DNA of 61,190 bases from positions 1 through 61,190 of the forward strand of contig SLCK01000032.1 in assembly GCA_007125845.1 (NCBI GenBank). The letters are read 5' to 3'. Under the pieces are notes generated by a model. It did not search any database and had not been told where the DNA came from. It saw only the letters and a program-made list of their open reading frames with translations. Each line of letters opens with the position of its first letter. The stretch's first letter is position 1. A program made the translations under genes and the position numbers. The stretch comes from Gemmatimonadota bacterium. GTDB lineage: Bacteria > Gemmatimonadota > Gemmatimonadetes > Longimicrobiales > Gaopeijiaceae. Positions 27,051 to 34,739 of the stretch are shown piece after piece.

Positions 27051-27354
27051 TCGCCCGAGCGCGCGGATGGGGCGCAGGAGCGGAGATCGGCCAGCGTGGA
27101 CCAGCGAGCTCGAATGGGAATTCGGAAACACGGAACCGACGGCCTGACCTGAGGAGGTATGACCCGGACGGAAGGCGGGATCCCCCGACCCGGAGCGCTG
27201 CCAGCAACCCGAACAGTCTCGACAATCCCTCCCCGGCATGCAACCCGGACGGAAACGGCGAAACTCCCTTCCGAAACCGCCCAATCCATGGTAAGGTTCC
27301 TTTTCCAGTCCGTGGTCCCGACCGTGTCCCCCACCTTAGTGGAGCCGAATCCCG
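27051..27354. other. Divergent intergenic region (mla operon / M20 peptidase)
   Basis: This gap of about 304 bases lies between two divergent starts. It is likely to hold both promoters but no confident -35/-10 or -24/-12 match was found, and no small coding frame or repeat. Its right part is less GC-rich (near 27285-27310), as expected for a promoter. Confidence 0.4.
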
Positions 27355-28680
27355 ATGGTCGCGCCCGTCCGCGCCACTGCCCTTCCCGTCCGATCGCTTG
27401 GCGGGCCCCTCCTCGTGGCGCTTTTCCTCGCGGGCGCCGTCCCTCCTTCCGTGGCCGCGCAAGAGGGGTACGAAGAGGAGATGCGGAGCCTGCTCGATGA
27501 CGACGCGATTCAGAGAGCCTTCGAATACATTGAGGCCTCCGACTCCCGGACGCTGCAGGACCAGATCGAGCTCACCGAGATTCCGGCGCCCCCCTTCGGG
27601 GAGGAGGAACGGGCTCGAGAGTTCCTCTCCCGCATGCAGGCGCTGGGGGTGGACGAGGGCTGGATCGACGAGGAAGGAAATGCGATCGCCCTGCGAAGAG
27701 GGAGCGTGGGTGACGAGGTGGTCGCCATCTCCGGCCACCTCGACACGGTGTTTCCCGACGGGACCGATGTCACAGTGCGCACGAGGGGGGACACGCTCTT
27801 CGCGCCGGGAATCTCCGACGACGGCCGGGGCCTGGCCACCGTACTCGCGGTGCTGCGCGCCCTCAATGAGGCCGAGGTCGAAACACGCTCCGACCTCCTG
27901 TTCATCGGCACCGTGGGCGAAGAGGGTATCGGAGACCTGCGGGGTGTAAAGCACCTTTTCTCGGAGGCGGGATCCCGCATCGACGCCTTCATCTCCGTCG
28001 ACGGAGCCAACCCGAGAGGGATCACGCACCAGGCCCTCGGCTCCCACCGTTATCGGGTGACCTTCCTGGGCCCCGGTGGTCATTCCTGGGGGGCCTTCGG
28101 GTTGGTCAATCCCGCCCATGCGCTCGGGCGCGCTATCGGGCACCTCGACGACCTTGCGGATCGCTTCACGCAGGAGGGGCCCAGGTCGAGCTACAACGTG
28201 GGCAGGATCGGGGGCGGCACATCGGTGAACTCGATCCCGTACGAAAGCTGGATGGAGGTCGATCTCCGCTCCGAAGAGCAATGGGCTCTTCTGGCCCTCG
28301 ATTCGCTCTTCCATGAGGCGATGGAGAGAGCGGAATGGGAGGCCAACCAGGTTCGTCGGAGGGGGGATCTTCTGACCGTCGAGGTAGAGATGATCGGGAG
28401 CCGGCCGTCCGGTGAGATCGCCCCCTCGGATCCCTTCATCCAGCGAGCGATCGCGGCCACCCGCGCCCTCGGAATGGAGCCGACCCTCGGGCGCTCTTCG
28501 ACGGACAGCAACGTGCCGATCGCATTGGGGATTCCATCGATGACGATTGGAGGCGGCGGGGCTTCGGGCCGGGCCCACTCACCCGACGAATGGTTCCTCA
28601 ATCGGGACGGGCCCCGCGGGATTCAACGCGCACTCCTGATCATGGTGGCTCAGGCCGGGCTGGCCTCCGAAGGAGATTGA
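27355..28680 (+). CDS. Exported M20 family metallopeptidase
   Basis: A 441-residue secreted or periplasmic peptidase. A signal peptide (to VAAQ, about residue 36) precedes a PepT/M20-type catalytic domain. Metal-binding residues are visible in order: SGHLDTVFP (H128), the bridging Asp in GISDDGRG, GTVGEEGIGDLRG (catalytic/ligand Glu pair near 189-190), the Asp in ISVDGA, and the C-terminal His in GRAHSPDEW. The dimerisation lid lies between (about 220-340: YRVTFLGPGGHSWGAFG ... GGTSVNSIP). It probably cleaves di- or tripeptides or N-acyl amino acids. It is a single gene, divergent from mlaE. Confidence 0.9.
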   Translation: MVAPVRATALPVRSLGGPLLVALFLAGAVPPSVAAQEGYEEEMRSLLDDDAIQRAFEYIEASDSRTLQDQIELTEIPAPPFGEEERAREFLSRMQALGVDEGWIDEEGNAIALRRGSVGDEVVAISGHLDTVFPDGTDVTVRTRGDTLFAPGISDDGRGLATVLAVLRALNEAEVETRSDLLFIGTVGEEGIGDLRGVKHLFSEAGSRIDAFISVDGANPRGITHQALGSHRYRVTFLGPGGHSWGAFGLVNPAHALGRAIGHLDDLADRFTQEGPRSSYNVGRIGGGTSVNSIPYESWMEVDLRSEEQWALLALDSLFHEAMERAEWEANQVRRRGDLLTVEVEMIGSRPSGEIAPSDPFIQRAIAATRALGMEPTLGRSSTDSNVPIALGIPSMTIGGGGASGRAHSPDEWFLNRDGPRGIQRALLIMVAQAGLASEGD

Positions 28681-28738
28681 GGACCGAACAAAGTGGACCC
28701 GGGTACCGCCGGGCGCACCGGAAGAGCTGACTCACGCG

Positions 28739-28754
28739 GGGCACGGCTGGTGCC
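28739..28754 (+). promoter_or_regulatory. Possible sigma-54 promoter of the osmC-like gene
   Basis: The bases read GGGCACG-GCTG-GTGCC: 9 of 12 consensus positions, with exact GG-N10-GC spacing and a near-exact -24 block, 51 bases before the ATG at 28805. The -12 half is poor, so this is the weakest of the sigma-54 candidates listed. Confidence 0.3.
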
Positions 28755-28804
28755 TGCGCGTGGAGTCGCCCGGGAACGAACTTCTCTGTCTGGGAGGAAG
28801 GAAG

Positions 28805-29230
28805 ATGCCGGTCTGGAAAGCGAACGCGGAATGGAAGGGGAATCTGGCCAAGGGGCGGGGCGAGGTCTCGAGCGGCAGCGGCGCCCTCAAGGGATCGTAC
28901 ACGGCTGCGTCCCGCTTCGAGGACGGAGAGGGCACGAATCCCGACGAGCTCCTCGGAGCCGCCCTCGCGAGCTGCTTCTCCATGGCGTTGTCCAACGGGC
29001 TTGCGAAAGCCGGTCATGAGCCCCGGTCCGTGCGGACCGAAGCAAGCGTTCACCTCGACAAGGTAGAGGGCGGTTTCCGGATCTCCCGGATCGACCTCGA
29101 CTGCCAGGCGGACGTGCCCGGTGCGGATGACGACACCTTTCAGAAGCATGTCCGGGAGGCCAAAGAGGGTTGTCCGATCTCCCAGGCGCTCCAGGCACTC
29201 GAGATTCGAGCGGAGGCCCGGCTCGTCTAG
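28805..29230 (+). CDS. osmC: OsmC/Ohr family peroxiredoxin-like protein
   Basis: A 141-residue OsmC-fold protein. It has the N-terminal AEWKGNLAKGRGEVSSGSG, the TNPDELLGAALASCFSMAL helix with the first redox Cys, and EAKEGCPISQAL with the second Cys. These form the thiol pair that reduces organic hydroperoxides. The order and the T-N-P-D-E-L-L-G motif favour OsmC over Ohr. The ATG at 28805 is preceded by a GGAGGAAGGAAG purine tract. It stands just upstream of the CorC-like gene (46 bases), possibly co-transcribed. Confidence 0.92.
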   Translation: MPVWKANAEWKGNLAKGRGEVSSGSGALKGSYTAASRFEDGEGTNPDELLGAALASCFSMALSNGLAKAGHEPRSVRTEASVHLDKVEGGFRISRIDLDCQADVPGADDDTFQKHVREAKEGCPISQALQALEIRAEARLV

Positions 29231-29275
29231 GCCGTCTGGAAGGTCGTTGCCCGTTCGGCTCCTCGATCCCGGCCG

Positions 29276-30511
29276 ATGACGACCCTCGCTTGGGTCCTGG
29301 GAGTCTCGCTCGGTGTTTCCTTTCTCTGCTCCGTTCTCGAGGCGGTCCTCCTCTCGGTGAACCACTCCTTCGTGGCCCTTCTCCGCGAGGAGGGGCGCCG
29401 CTCGGGGGAGTTTCTCCATCGAATGCAGAGACGGATCGATGAGCCGATTTCGGCCATCCTCACCCTCAATACCATCGCCCATACGGTCGGTGCGGCGATG
29501 GGAGGGGCACTCGCCCTGCAGCAGTTTGGCGAGGAATGGATCGCGGCGTTCTCCGCTGTCCTCACCTTCGCCATCCTCGTCTTCTCGGAGATCATCCCGA
29601 AGACGATTGGCGCGACCCACTGGAAGGCGCTCGCGGGCCCGAGCGCATACGTCCTGCAGGCTATGATCTGGGTCATGAAGCCCATCCTGGTGCCCCTCTC
29701 CCTCTTTTCCAGACTTATCGCCAGGGGAAGCGGTCAGGGATCGACCGTGAGTCGAGCCGAGCTAGAGGTCCTGGCGGAGATTGGGCGGCGAGAGGGAACA
29801 CTGGACGAAGAAGAGTGGCGTGTGGTGACGAACGTGATGAACCTCGACAAGGTGACCGCCGGCGAGGTCATGACGCCGCGCACCGACATCGTGGCCGTTC
29901 CCATCAACGCAACGGTGGACGAGGCGAAGGGGCTCATGCTCGACGAGGGACACCTTCGCCTGCCCGTCTTCGAGGGAAGCCTGGATCGTATCCTGGGGAT
30001 TCTCCTCGCGCGCGACTTGTGGCAAGCCGATCGGGAAGGTGCGGCGCACATCCGGGACATCTTGCGGCCCGTCGCCTTCGCTCCGTCCTCCAAGCCCGTC
30101 GAGGATCTCATCCTGGAGATGCGAGGTCAGCGGAGCAACATGGTGATCGTCGTCGACGAGTTCGGAGGCACCGCCGGTCTGGTCACCCTGGAGGACCTCA
30201 TCGAAGAGATCGTGGGTGAGATCCAGGACGAGCACGAGGCGGATGAGCCTCTGTCCTTTCAGGAGGTGGGGCCCGGAATCACGCGAATCTGGGGAGGAGT
30301 TCCCCTCCGCGAAGTGAACGACCGCCTCGGGCTGGACCTGCCCGAGGATCGGTTCGACACCATCGGAGGCTACGCATTCGGCTCGTTGAACCGGGTTCCC
30401 GTCGTTGGGGACGAGGTCGTGCTCCCCGAAGGGAGGCTGCGTGTGGTGAAGATGCGGGGCCGGCGCGTGGAGTACCTTCGCTTTCTCCCCCCGGAGTCCG
30501 GCGACGTGTGA
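29276..30511 (+). CDS. CNNM/CorC-HlyC family transporter (DUF21-CBS)
   Basis: A 411-residue inner-membrane protein. The N-terminal DUF21/CNNM domain (about 1-175) has the LNTIAHTVGAAMGGALAL segment and VFSEIIPKTIGATHWK, which are its conserved ion-binding region. Next come the cytosolic link (VMTPRTDIVAVPINATVDEAKGLM, opening the CBS pair at about 195-320), VIVVDEFGGTAGLVTLEDLIEEIVGEIQDE, and a CorC_HlyC C-terminal domain (about 335-405). The family is linked to magnesium or cobalt efflux. It converges with the mscS-like gene, six bases away. Confidence 0.93.
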   Translation: MTTLAWVLGVSLGVSFLCSVLEAVLLSVNHSFVALLREEGRRSGEFLHRMQRRIDEPISAILTLNTIAHTVGAAMGGALALQQFGEEWIAAFSAVLTFAILVFSEIIPKTIGATHWKALAGPSAYVLQAMIWVMKPILVPLSLFSRLIARGSGQGSTVSRAELEVLAEIGRREGTLDEEEWRVVTNVMNLDKVTAGEVMTPRTDIVAVPINATVDEAKGLMLDEGHLRLPVFEGSLDRILGILLARDLWQADREGAAHIRDILRPVAFAPSSKPVEDLILEMRGQRSNMVIVVDEFGGTAGLVTLEDLIEEIVGEIQDEHEADEPLSFQEVGPGITRIWGGVPLREVNDRLGLDLPEDRFDTIGGYAFGSLNRVPVVGDEVVLPEGRLRVVKMRGRRVEYLRFLPPESGDV

Positions 30512-30517
30512 CGGACC

Positions 30518-31714
30518 CTACCCCGAGAACTCGGCGCCGGAGCCCTGTGCTCCCGCAAGCCGCGCACTCACCTCCGCATCGGCACCATCCAGGTACATGT
30601 GGAGGGTCCGAGTCGGGAAAGCGAACTCGATGCCCCTCTCCTCGAAGATCCGGTAGAGCTCGAGATTGATCGCCTGCTGCACGTCCATGTAGGCGCCGAA
30701 ATCGGGGACCAGCATGAAGTAGACGACCTCGAAGTCGAGCGAGGAATCTCCGAAGCTCCGGAAGTGCGCCCGATCGAATCTCGAGTTCTCGAGGCCTTCA
30801 ATCACCTGCCGTACGATCCCCGGAATCTCCTTCAGCCTGGCGTACCCGGTGTCGTACTGCACACCGAACTCGAACACGATCCGCCGCTCGTCCATCCGCT
30901 TGAAATTGCGCACCCTGGACGAGAGAAGATCGGAGTTCGAGAAGACGAGCTGCTCTCCGGAAAGCGACCGCACCCGGGTCGTCTTCAGACCCACATGCTC
31001 CACCGTGCCCATCTGATCCCCCACGATGATGAAGTCTCCGATGACGAACGGGCGGTCGAAGACGATGGACAGCGAGGCGAAGAGGTCACCCAGGATGTTC
31101 TGGACTGCCAGCGCGACGGCGATCCCCCCCACACCCATTCCAGCGATCAAGGGACCGATCTCGATCCCGACGCTCCCGAGGGCCATCAACACGAAGACGG
31201 ACCAGACGAGCACCCGGGCAATGAACCCGACGGCTCCGATCGCGGTGGCCACTCCGGGATCCTCGGCGAGCTGCCGGTCCCGGTACCGGTCTAGCCCCCA
31301 GTTCACGAGCCCCGTCGCCCAGAGCGCGAGCTGAACGAGGAGAGCGACTCCCACCAGAGCGCCAAGCCTCCGGTCCCAGGCAGGGCTCAGGGCGAGAAAA
31401 AGCGAGCCCGCCCACAGCGCCACCACAAGGAGAATCGGGCCTTTCACGTTGCGTAACAGCGCCGCGGCGAGACCCATGCCCTCGGAAGACGTGCGCCTCC
31501 CCAGCGCCTCCAGACGACCGGCGACCACCCCAACCGCGATCCTGACCACGGCGAGGGTAAGAAAGCCCGCCAGTACCGCAATGGCCCAGTTCAGTAGTGA
31601 GCTTCCGAGGATCTCGTATGCGAGCAACTCGAGCGCAGGGGGAAGCTCGATCTCATCGAGCAACGGAGTCGATTGCGTCACTTGAGAAGGCATCATCAGC
31701 TGCGCAGGGGTCAC
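30518..31714 (-). CDS. Mechanosensitive ion channel (MscS family)
   Basis: A 398-residue channel with about five N-terminal membrane helices, then the pore-lining and upper beta segment GMGVGGIAVALAVQNILGDLFASLSIVFDRPFVIGDFIIVGDQMGTVEHVGLKTTRVRS, the MscS core signature, and a cytosolic vestibule (about 260-380). The Gly/Ala packing of the pore helix is visible (GGIAVALAVQNILGD). It releases solutes on hypo-osmotic shock. The GTG start at 31714 overlaps the lspA stop (GTGA); an ATG pair six codons in is an alternative. Confidence 0.93.
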   Translation of the reverse strand: MTPAQLMMPSQVTQSTPLLDEIELPPALELLAYEILGSSLLNWAIAVLAGFLTLAVVRIAVGVVAGRLEALGRRTSSEGMGLAAALLRNVKGPILLVVALWAGSLFLALSPAWDRRLGALVGVALLVQLALWATGLVNWGLDRYRDRQLAEDPGVATAIGAVGFIARVLVWSVFVLMALGSVGIEIGPLIAGMGVGGIAVALAVQNILGDLFASLSIVFDRPFVIGDFIIVGDQMGTVEHVGLKTTRVRSLSGEQLVFSNSDLLSSRVRNFKRMDERRIVFEFGVQYDTGYARLKEIPGIVRQVIEGLENSRFDRAHFRSFGDSSLDFEVVYFMLVPDFGAYMDVQQAINLELYRIFEERGIEFAFPTRTLHMYLDGADAEVSARLAGAQGSGAEFSG

Positions 31715-32256
31715 TGCGAATCCAGTGCGTCAGAGGGATGTGACTGAGCCGCCGGTTCAATCGAGCCGTCCCCGGAGCGTCCGGACTCTTCCCGCCAGAA
31801 CGAGATGGCAAGGAAGATCGCCCCAACCGTGATCGCCATGTCTGCCACGTTGAAGATCGGCCAGAGCATGAATCCCAGATCGATCGGCCCCAGAAAGTCA
31901 ACGACCCCGCGATCCCAGCGGATGCGGTCGTAGAGGTTTCCAAGGGCACCCCCGAGAACGAGGGAAGCGGCAACCACGCGCAAATGATCGCCCTCATCAG
32001 CACTTCGGATGAGCGCTGCCAGGAAGACGACGGCCACCACGGTGATGGGAACGAAGACCCAACGCGGATCGTCGCCGATGGTAAGCCCGAACGCCGCCCC
32101 GGTATTGAAGGCCAGGGTGAGCGGCAGGAGCCCGCCGAGGAGCTCCTCCGGCCGACCGGGTTCGAGCGCCCTCAGCGCCCACGACTTGGTTACGAGATCC
32201 AAAGCAAGGACTGTCCCCACCAGTCCTCCGGTCACTACGGCCTTGCGAATGGTCAT
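31711..32256 (-). CDS. lspA: Lipoprotein signal peptidase
   Basis: A 181-residue four-helix membrane aspartyl protease (signal peptidase II) that cleaves prolipoproteins after lipidation. It shows LDLVTKSWAL, the NTGAAFG motif, GGALGNLYDRIRWDRGVVDF with the first catalytic Asp, and FNVADMAITVGAIFL with the second. Several lipoproteins in this window would be its substrates. The start at 32256 has a GGAGGAGA purine tract; the frame upstream to 32355 lacks family similarity. The C-terminal extension (about 160-181) is polar. Confidence 0.95.
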   Translation of the reverse strand: MTIRKAVVTGGLVGTVLALDLVTKSWALRALEPGRPEELLGGLLPLTLAFNTGAAFGLTIGDDPRWVFVPITVVAVVFLAALIRSADEGDHLRVVAASLVLGGALGNLYDRIRWDRGVVDFLGPIDLGFMLWPIFNVADMAITVGAIFLAISFWREESGRSGDGSIEPAAQSHPSDALDSQ

Positions 32257-32309
32257 TCTCCTCCAAGCCAACCGAGAGCTACCCGGCCCACGTTTCCGAG
32301 CGCACAAAT

Positions 32310-32330
32310 CTCCCGGAATGCGTCCGGGAG
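32310..32330. repeat. 8-bp inverted repeat hairpin upstream of lspA
   Basis: CTCCCGGA and TCCGGGAG flank a five-base loop (ATGCG), 54 bases upstream of the lspA start on the minus strand and about 105 bases upstream of the DUF5777 gene. It has no U-tract. It may be an operator or leader structure; no family is recognised. Confidence 0.3.
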
Positions 32331-32435
32331 CGCCACCCCTGACCGCGGTTGCCATGGCACGCCCCGACTCACTACGATCAAGTGGTACCTTGTCTCGTCT
32401 TCACTCATGAAGGTCCGACCAGGGCGATTTGATCC

Positions 32436-33647
32436 ATGGGATTTTCCTGCCGCCCTCCCCCCAGGCGCCCGAACCGATCCGACCTGAGGGTCGCCGGAGG
32501 AGTCCGCTCCATCGTCGGGGTACGATGGGCCTTCCTCGCGTCCGCGCTCCTTGCGGGCGCTGGAGGAGCGTGGGCCTGCGCCTCCCCGGCAGCGGCGCAG
32601 TCGGTGGTGGACCGGCCTCCGAATCTGCACGGGACCTGGACGGGTGACACAGGCACCCTCCAGTTCAATCTCATGCACCGTTTCACCGCGGGCGACGCGC
32701 CGGAACGTGCGGTGCGAAACACACCCACCTTCCTTCTCGCCACGGGAGTTCCCGGGGGTGCGCTCCTCGGTGCCCGTTACGCGACGAGCTCTCCCTGGAT
32801 CCGTGGCTTCCCCAACGAGTGGGAGTTCTTCGCCCGGCATACCCCCATTTCCGAGTCGCAGACCCACCCCCTCGATGTGAGCCTGACAGCAGCCTACAAT
32901 CAGGCCGCCGACAGCTTCGACGGTCAGCTCACTCTCGCGCGCACGCTCGGTCCCGTTCGGCTTCTCGCCTCAGGTCGCGCCTTCAGCCGAGCCTTCCGGG
33001 AGCCGGAAACCCGCACGGCGCTGGCCGCTGGTGCCACCCTTCGGCTCACTCCATCCACGGCCCTGGCCGCCGATGTCGCGAGCCTCCTCGACCGGGCGGA
33101 CGATGAGCGGGTGGCCTGGAGCGCGGGCATTCAGATTCATATCCCGACCACCCCGCACTCTCTTTCGATCCACGCAAGCAACGCTCACACGACCACGCTC
33201 CAGGGCGGATCCGTCGGCGGGCGCAGCACCCTCTGGGGCTTCGAGTTCACCGTGCCGGTCACGCTGTCCCGCTACATCGGACGGGGCCCCGCTCCCGCGG
33301 CAGCACCAGAATCCGAGGGCGAATTCGTCGAGGAACAAGGCGTCCGGGTGTTCGAGGTGGGGATGGACGCCATCTCCTTTGCGCCGGAGACGATCCAGAT
33401 CCGGGCGGGCGACGCGATCCGGTGGACCAACGACAGCCCACTGTTTCATACAGTGACCACCGACCCGGAGTTGGTCCAGAACCCTGGGACAATCCTTCTT
33501 CCCGAGGGGGTGGAACCCTTCCACTCGGGTGACTTGCTGCCGGGCGAGTCCTACACCCGGGTATTCGAGACCCCCGGAGAGTACGTCTATGTCTGTGTTC
33601 CCCACGAGGCCGCCGGCATGTTGGGCCGAATCATCGTCACCGACTGA
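32436..33647 (+). CDS. DUF5777-type outer-membrane barrel fused to a plastocyanin-like domain
   Basis: A 403-residue protein. A signal region (about 25-55, ending AAAQS) leads into a DUF5777-like barrel (about 60-285): LQFNLMHRF, GARYATSSPW, WEFFARHTPI, SLTAAYNQA. The last 110 residues form a cupredoxin: VFEVGMDAISFAPETIQIRAGD, HTVTTDP with a ligand His, then YVYVCVPHEAAGML with the C-x2-H-x4-M ligand set of plastocyanin. An outer-membrane barrel with its own copper carrier is unusual. The next gene encodes a free copy of the same cupredoxin type, ten bases downstream, so the pair is probably one operon. Confidence 0.78.
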   Translation: MGFSCRPPPRRPNRSDLRVAGGVRSIVGVRWAFLASALLAGAGGAWACASPAAAQSVVDRPPNLHGTWTGDTGTLQFNLMHRFTAGDAPERAVRNTPTFLLATGVPGGALLGARYATSSPWIRGFPNEWEFFARHTPISESQTHPLDVSLTAAYNQAADSFDGQLTLARTLGPVRLLASGRAFSRAFREPETRTALAAGATLRLTPSTALAADVASLLDRADDERVAWSAGIQIHIPTTPHSLSIHASNAHTTTLQGGSVGGRSTLWGFEFTVPVTLSRYIGRGPAPAAAPESEGEFVEEQGVRVFEVGMDAISFAPETIQIRAGDAIRWTNDSPLFHTVTTDPELVQNPGTILLPEGVEPFHSGDLLPGESYTRVFETPGEYVYVCVPHEAAGMLGRIIVTD

Positions 33648-33657
33648 GGGGGCGCGA

Positions 33658-34080
33658 ATGATCCCGAGAGTCCCCAAGCGCATGACGATTGCCGCCCTGG
33701 CGAGCCTGACGGTGCTGCTCGGATCCGGTTGCTTCTCCACCGAGCCCACCACGGGACTCGAAGAGGACTGCGAGGAGACGCTCGTCGTGGAGATGACCGA
33801 CGCCGATCGGTTCGCCCCGGCCTGCATCCGCATTCGAGCCGGTGAGACCGTGGTGTGGATCAATGAGTCCTCGCGCGGCCACACCGTGACCGCGGATCCC
33901 GATCTCGCCGCGAATCCCCGAAACGTGGCCCTTCCCGCGGGTGCGGTCCCCTTCCACTCCGGATCGGTGCCGCAGGGCGGAGAGTTCGAGTACACCTTTG
34001 CCCAGCCGGGCCGCTACGACTACGTGTGCCTGCCTCACGAAGCTGCGGGAATGTTGGGTACCGTCATCGTCGAGGAGTAA
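33658..34080 (+). CDS. Plastocyanin-like cupredoxin lipoprotein
   Basis: A 140-residue blue-copper lipoprotein: signal peptide with lipobox (LLGSGC), then a single cupredoxin domain with HTVTADPDL (first His ligand) and YDYVCLPHEAAGMLG (Cys, His and Met ligands in the C-x2-H-x4-M spacing). The two segments NP..VALPAGAVPFHSGSVPQGG and the ligand loop are almost the same as in the C-terminal domain of the preceding barrel protein, so the two domains are duplicates. A likely role is a periplasmic electron shuttle. An extra Cys pair (EDCEE, PACIR) may form a disulfide. Confidence 0.85.
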   Translation: MIPRVPKRMTIAALASLTVLLGSGCFSTEPTTGLEEDCEETLVVEMTDADRFAPACIRIRAGETVVWINESSRGHTVTADPDLAANPRNVALPAGAVPFHSGSVPQGGEFEYTFAQPGRYDYVCLPHEAAGMLGTVIVEE

Positions 34081-34263
34081 GGGAAGCGCCTTTCCGCACT
34101 CCCCTTCCCGCCTTCCGCTGGACCCCACCCATCTCCGTCACCACTCCGTCCTGCTCCAGACCCTGAACGTCCCGTCCAGCCATGGGGCAGTCAGGGTGTT
34201 GGGCACCACCTTTCGCGTCCACGGGATAGCCCCCCAATCATCGACCCCTTCCATGGAGGAAAG

Positions 34264-34458
34264 ATGCACGAGCTCACGATCGACCAGATGCGCGCGCTCG
34301 AGGGCGAGGGCTTCTGGAGCGGCGTCGGATGCGGCCTGGGACTCGCCGGCTCCGCATATGCCGTGCTCAGCCCGGATCCCTTCAGCAAGATCGCCCTGGT
34401 GACCTACGGGGGCACCCTCGCGGGATGCTATTCGGCCTTCCGCACAGTGGTCTTCTAG
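34264..34458 (+). CDS. Bacteriocin-like precursor peptide 1
   Basis: A 64-residue peptide preceded by an excellent ribosome-binding site (GGAGGAAAG, 34255-34263). The acidic N-terminal part (MHELTIDQMRALEGEG, 1-16) looks like a leader of the double-glycine class, although the usual GG is Gly-Glu-Gly. The rest is a hydrophobic, Gly-rich core with GxxxG motifs (G20/G24, G22/G26) and two cysteines (C23, C55). The motif C-Y-S-A-F-R near the end parallels C-T-I-A-A-F-R in the next peptide. A C39-type ABC transporter follows in the same operon. The product is probably an unmodified, possibly disulfide-bonded antimicrobial or signalling peptide. Confidence 0.7.
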   Translation: MHELTIDQMRALEGEGFWSGVGCGLGLAGSAYAVLSPDPFSKIALVTYGGTLAGCYSAFRTVVF

Positions 34459-34492
34459 TAGTGGCGTGGACGCGCAGGGAAAGGAGGAACGA

Positions 34493-34666
34493 ATGGACGA
34501 AATCACCGAGCAAGAGATGATCCGCACGATCGGTGGTGCATCTCGAATGTTTTGCGGGGTCGGGGTCGGCGCCACGATCGGTTCCACCGTGCTCTTCGGG
34601 ATGGTGGGATTCGCGGTGACGGTGAACAAGGCCCTTGCGGCATGCACGATCGCCGCCTTCCGGTGA
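34493..34666 (+). CDS. Bacteriocin-like precursor peptide 2 (double-glycine leader)
   Basis: A 57-residue peptide with a strong ribosome-binding site (AAGGAGG, five bases before the ATG at 34493). The leader MDEITEQEMIRTIGG fits the C39-cleaved class: Gly-Gly at 14-15, Glu at -8, Met at -7 and Ile at -12. The predicted 42-residue core is hydrophobic, with overlapping GxxxG motifs (G22/G26/G30) and two cysteines (C21, C51). It is clearly paralogous to peptide 1, so the two may act together as in class IIb bacteriocins. The gene ends ten bases before a strong hairpin. Confidence 0.75.
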   Translation: MDEITEQEMIRTIGGASRMFCGVGVGATIGSTVLFGMVGFAVTVNKALAACTIAAFR

Positions 34667-34675
34667 GCCTTCCCC

Positions 34676-34705
34676 GGAGTCCGGGGCCCGGCGGCCCCGG
34701 ACTCC
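34676..34705 (+). terminator. Strong hairpin between precursor genes and transporter genes (attenuator)
   Basis: GGAGTCCGGGGC (34676-34687) and GCCCCGGACTCC (34694-34705) form a perfect 12-bp GC-rich stem with a six-base loop. There is no T-tract, so it may act as a partial terminator or an RNA-stabilising 3' structure. This position, directly after the structural peptide genes, is where peptide-producing operons often reduce readthrough into export genes. Confidence 0.65.
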
Positions 34706-34739
34706 CGCTCCGGGGCGATGTCGCAGTCCCTGTCTCGCG

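Noticed and set aside
25990-28578. An 862-codon minus-strand frame
   Set aside because: It crosses mlaF, mlaE and the M20 gene out of frame and has no protein-like features.
34206-34224. Possible sigma-54 promoter TTGGGCACC...TTTCGC before the peptide genes
   Set aside because: The GG to GC spacing is 11 rather than 10 bases, so it does not meet the -24/-12 geometry.
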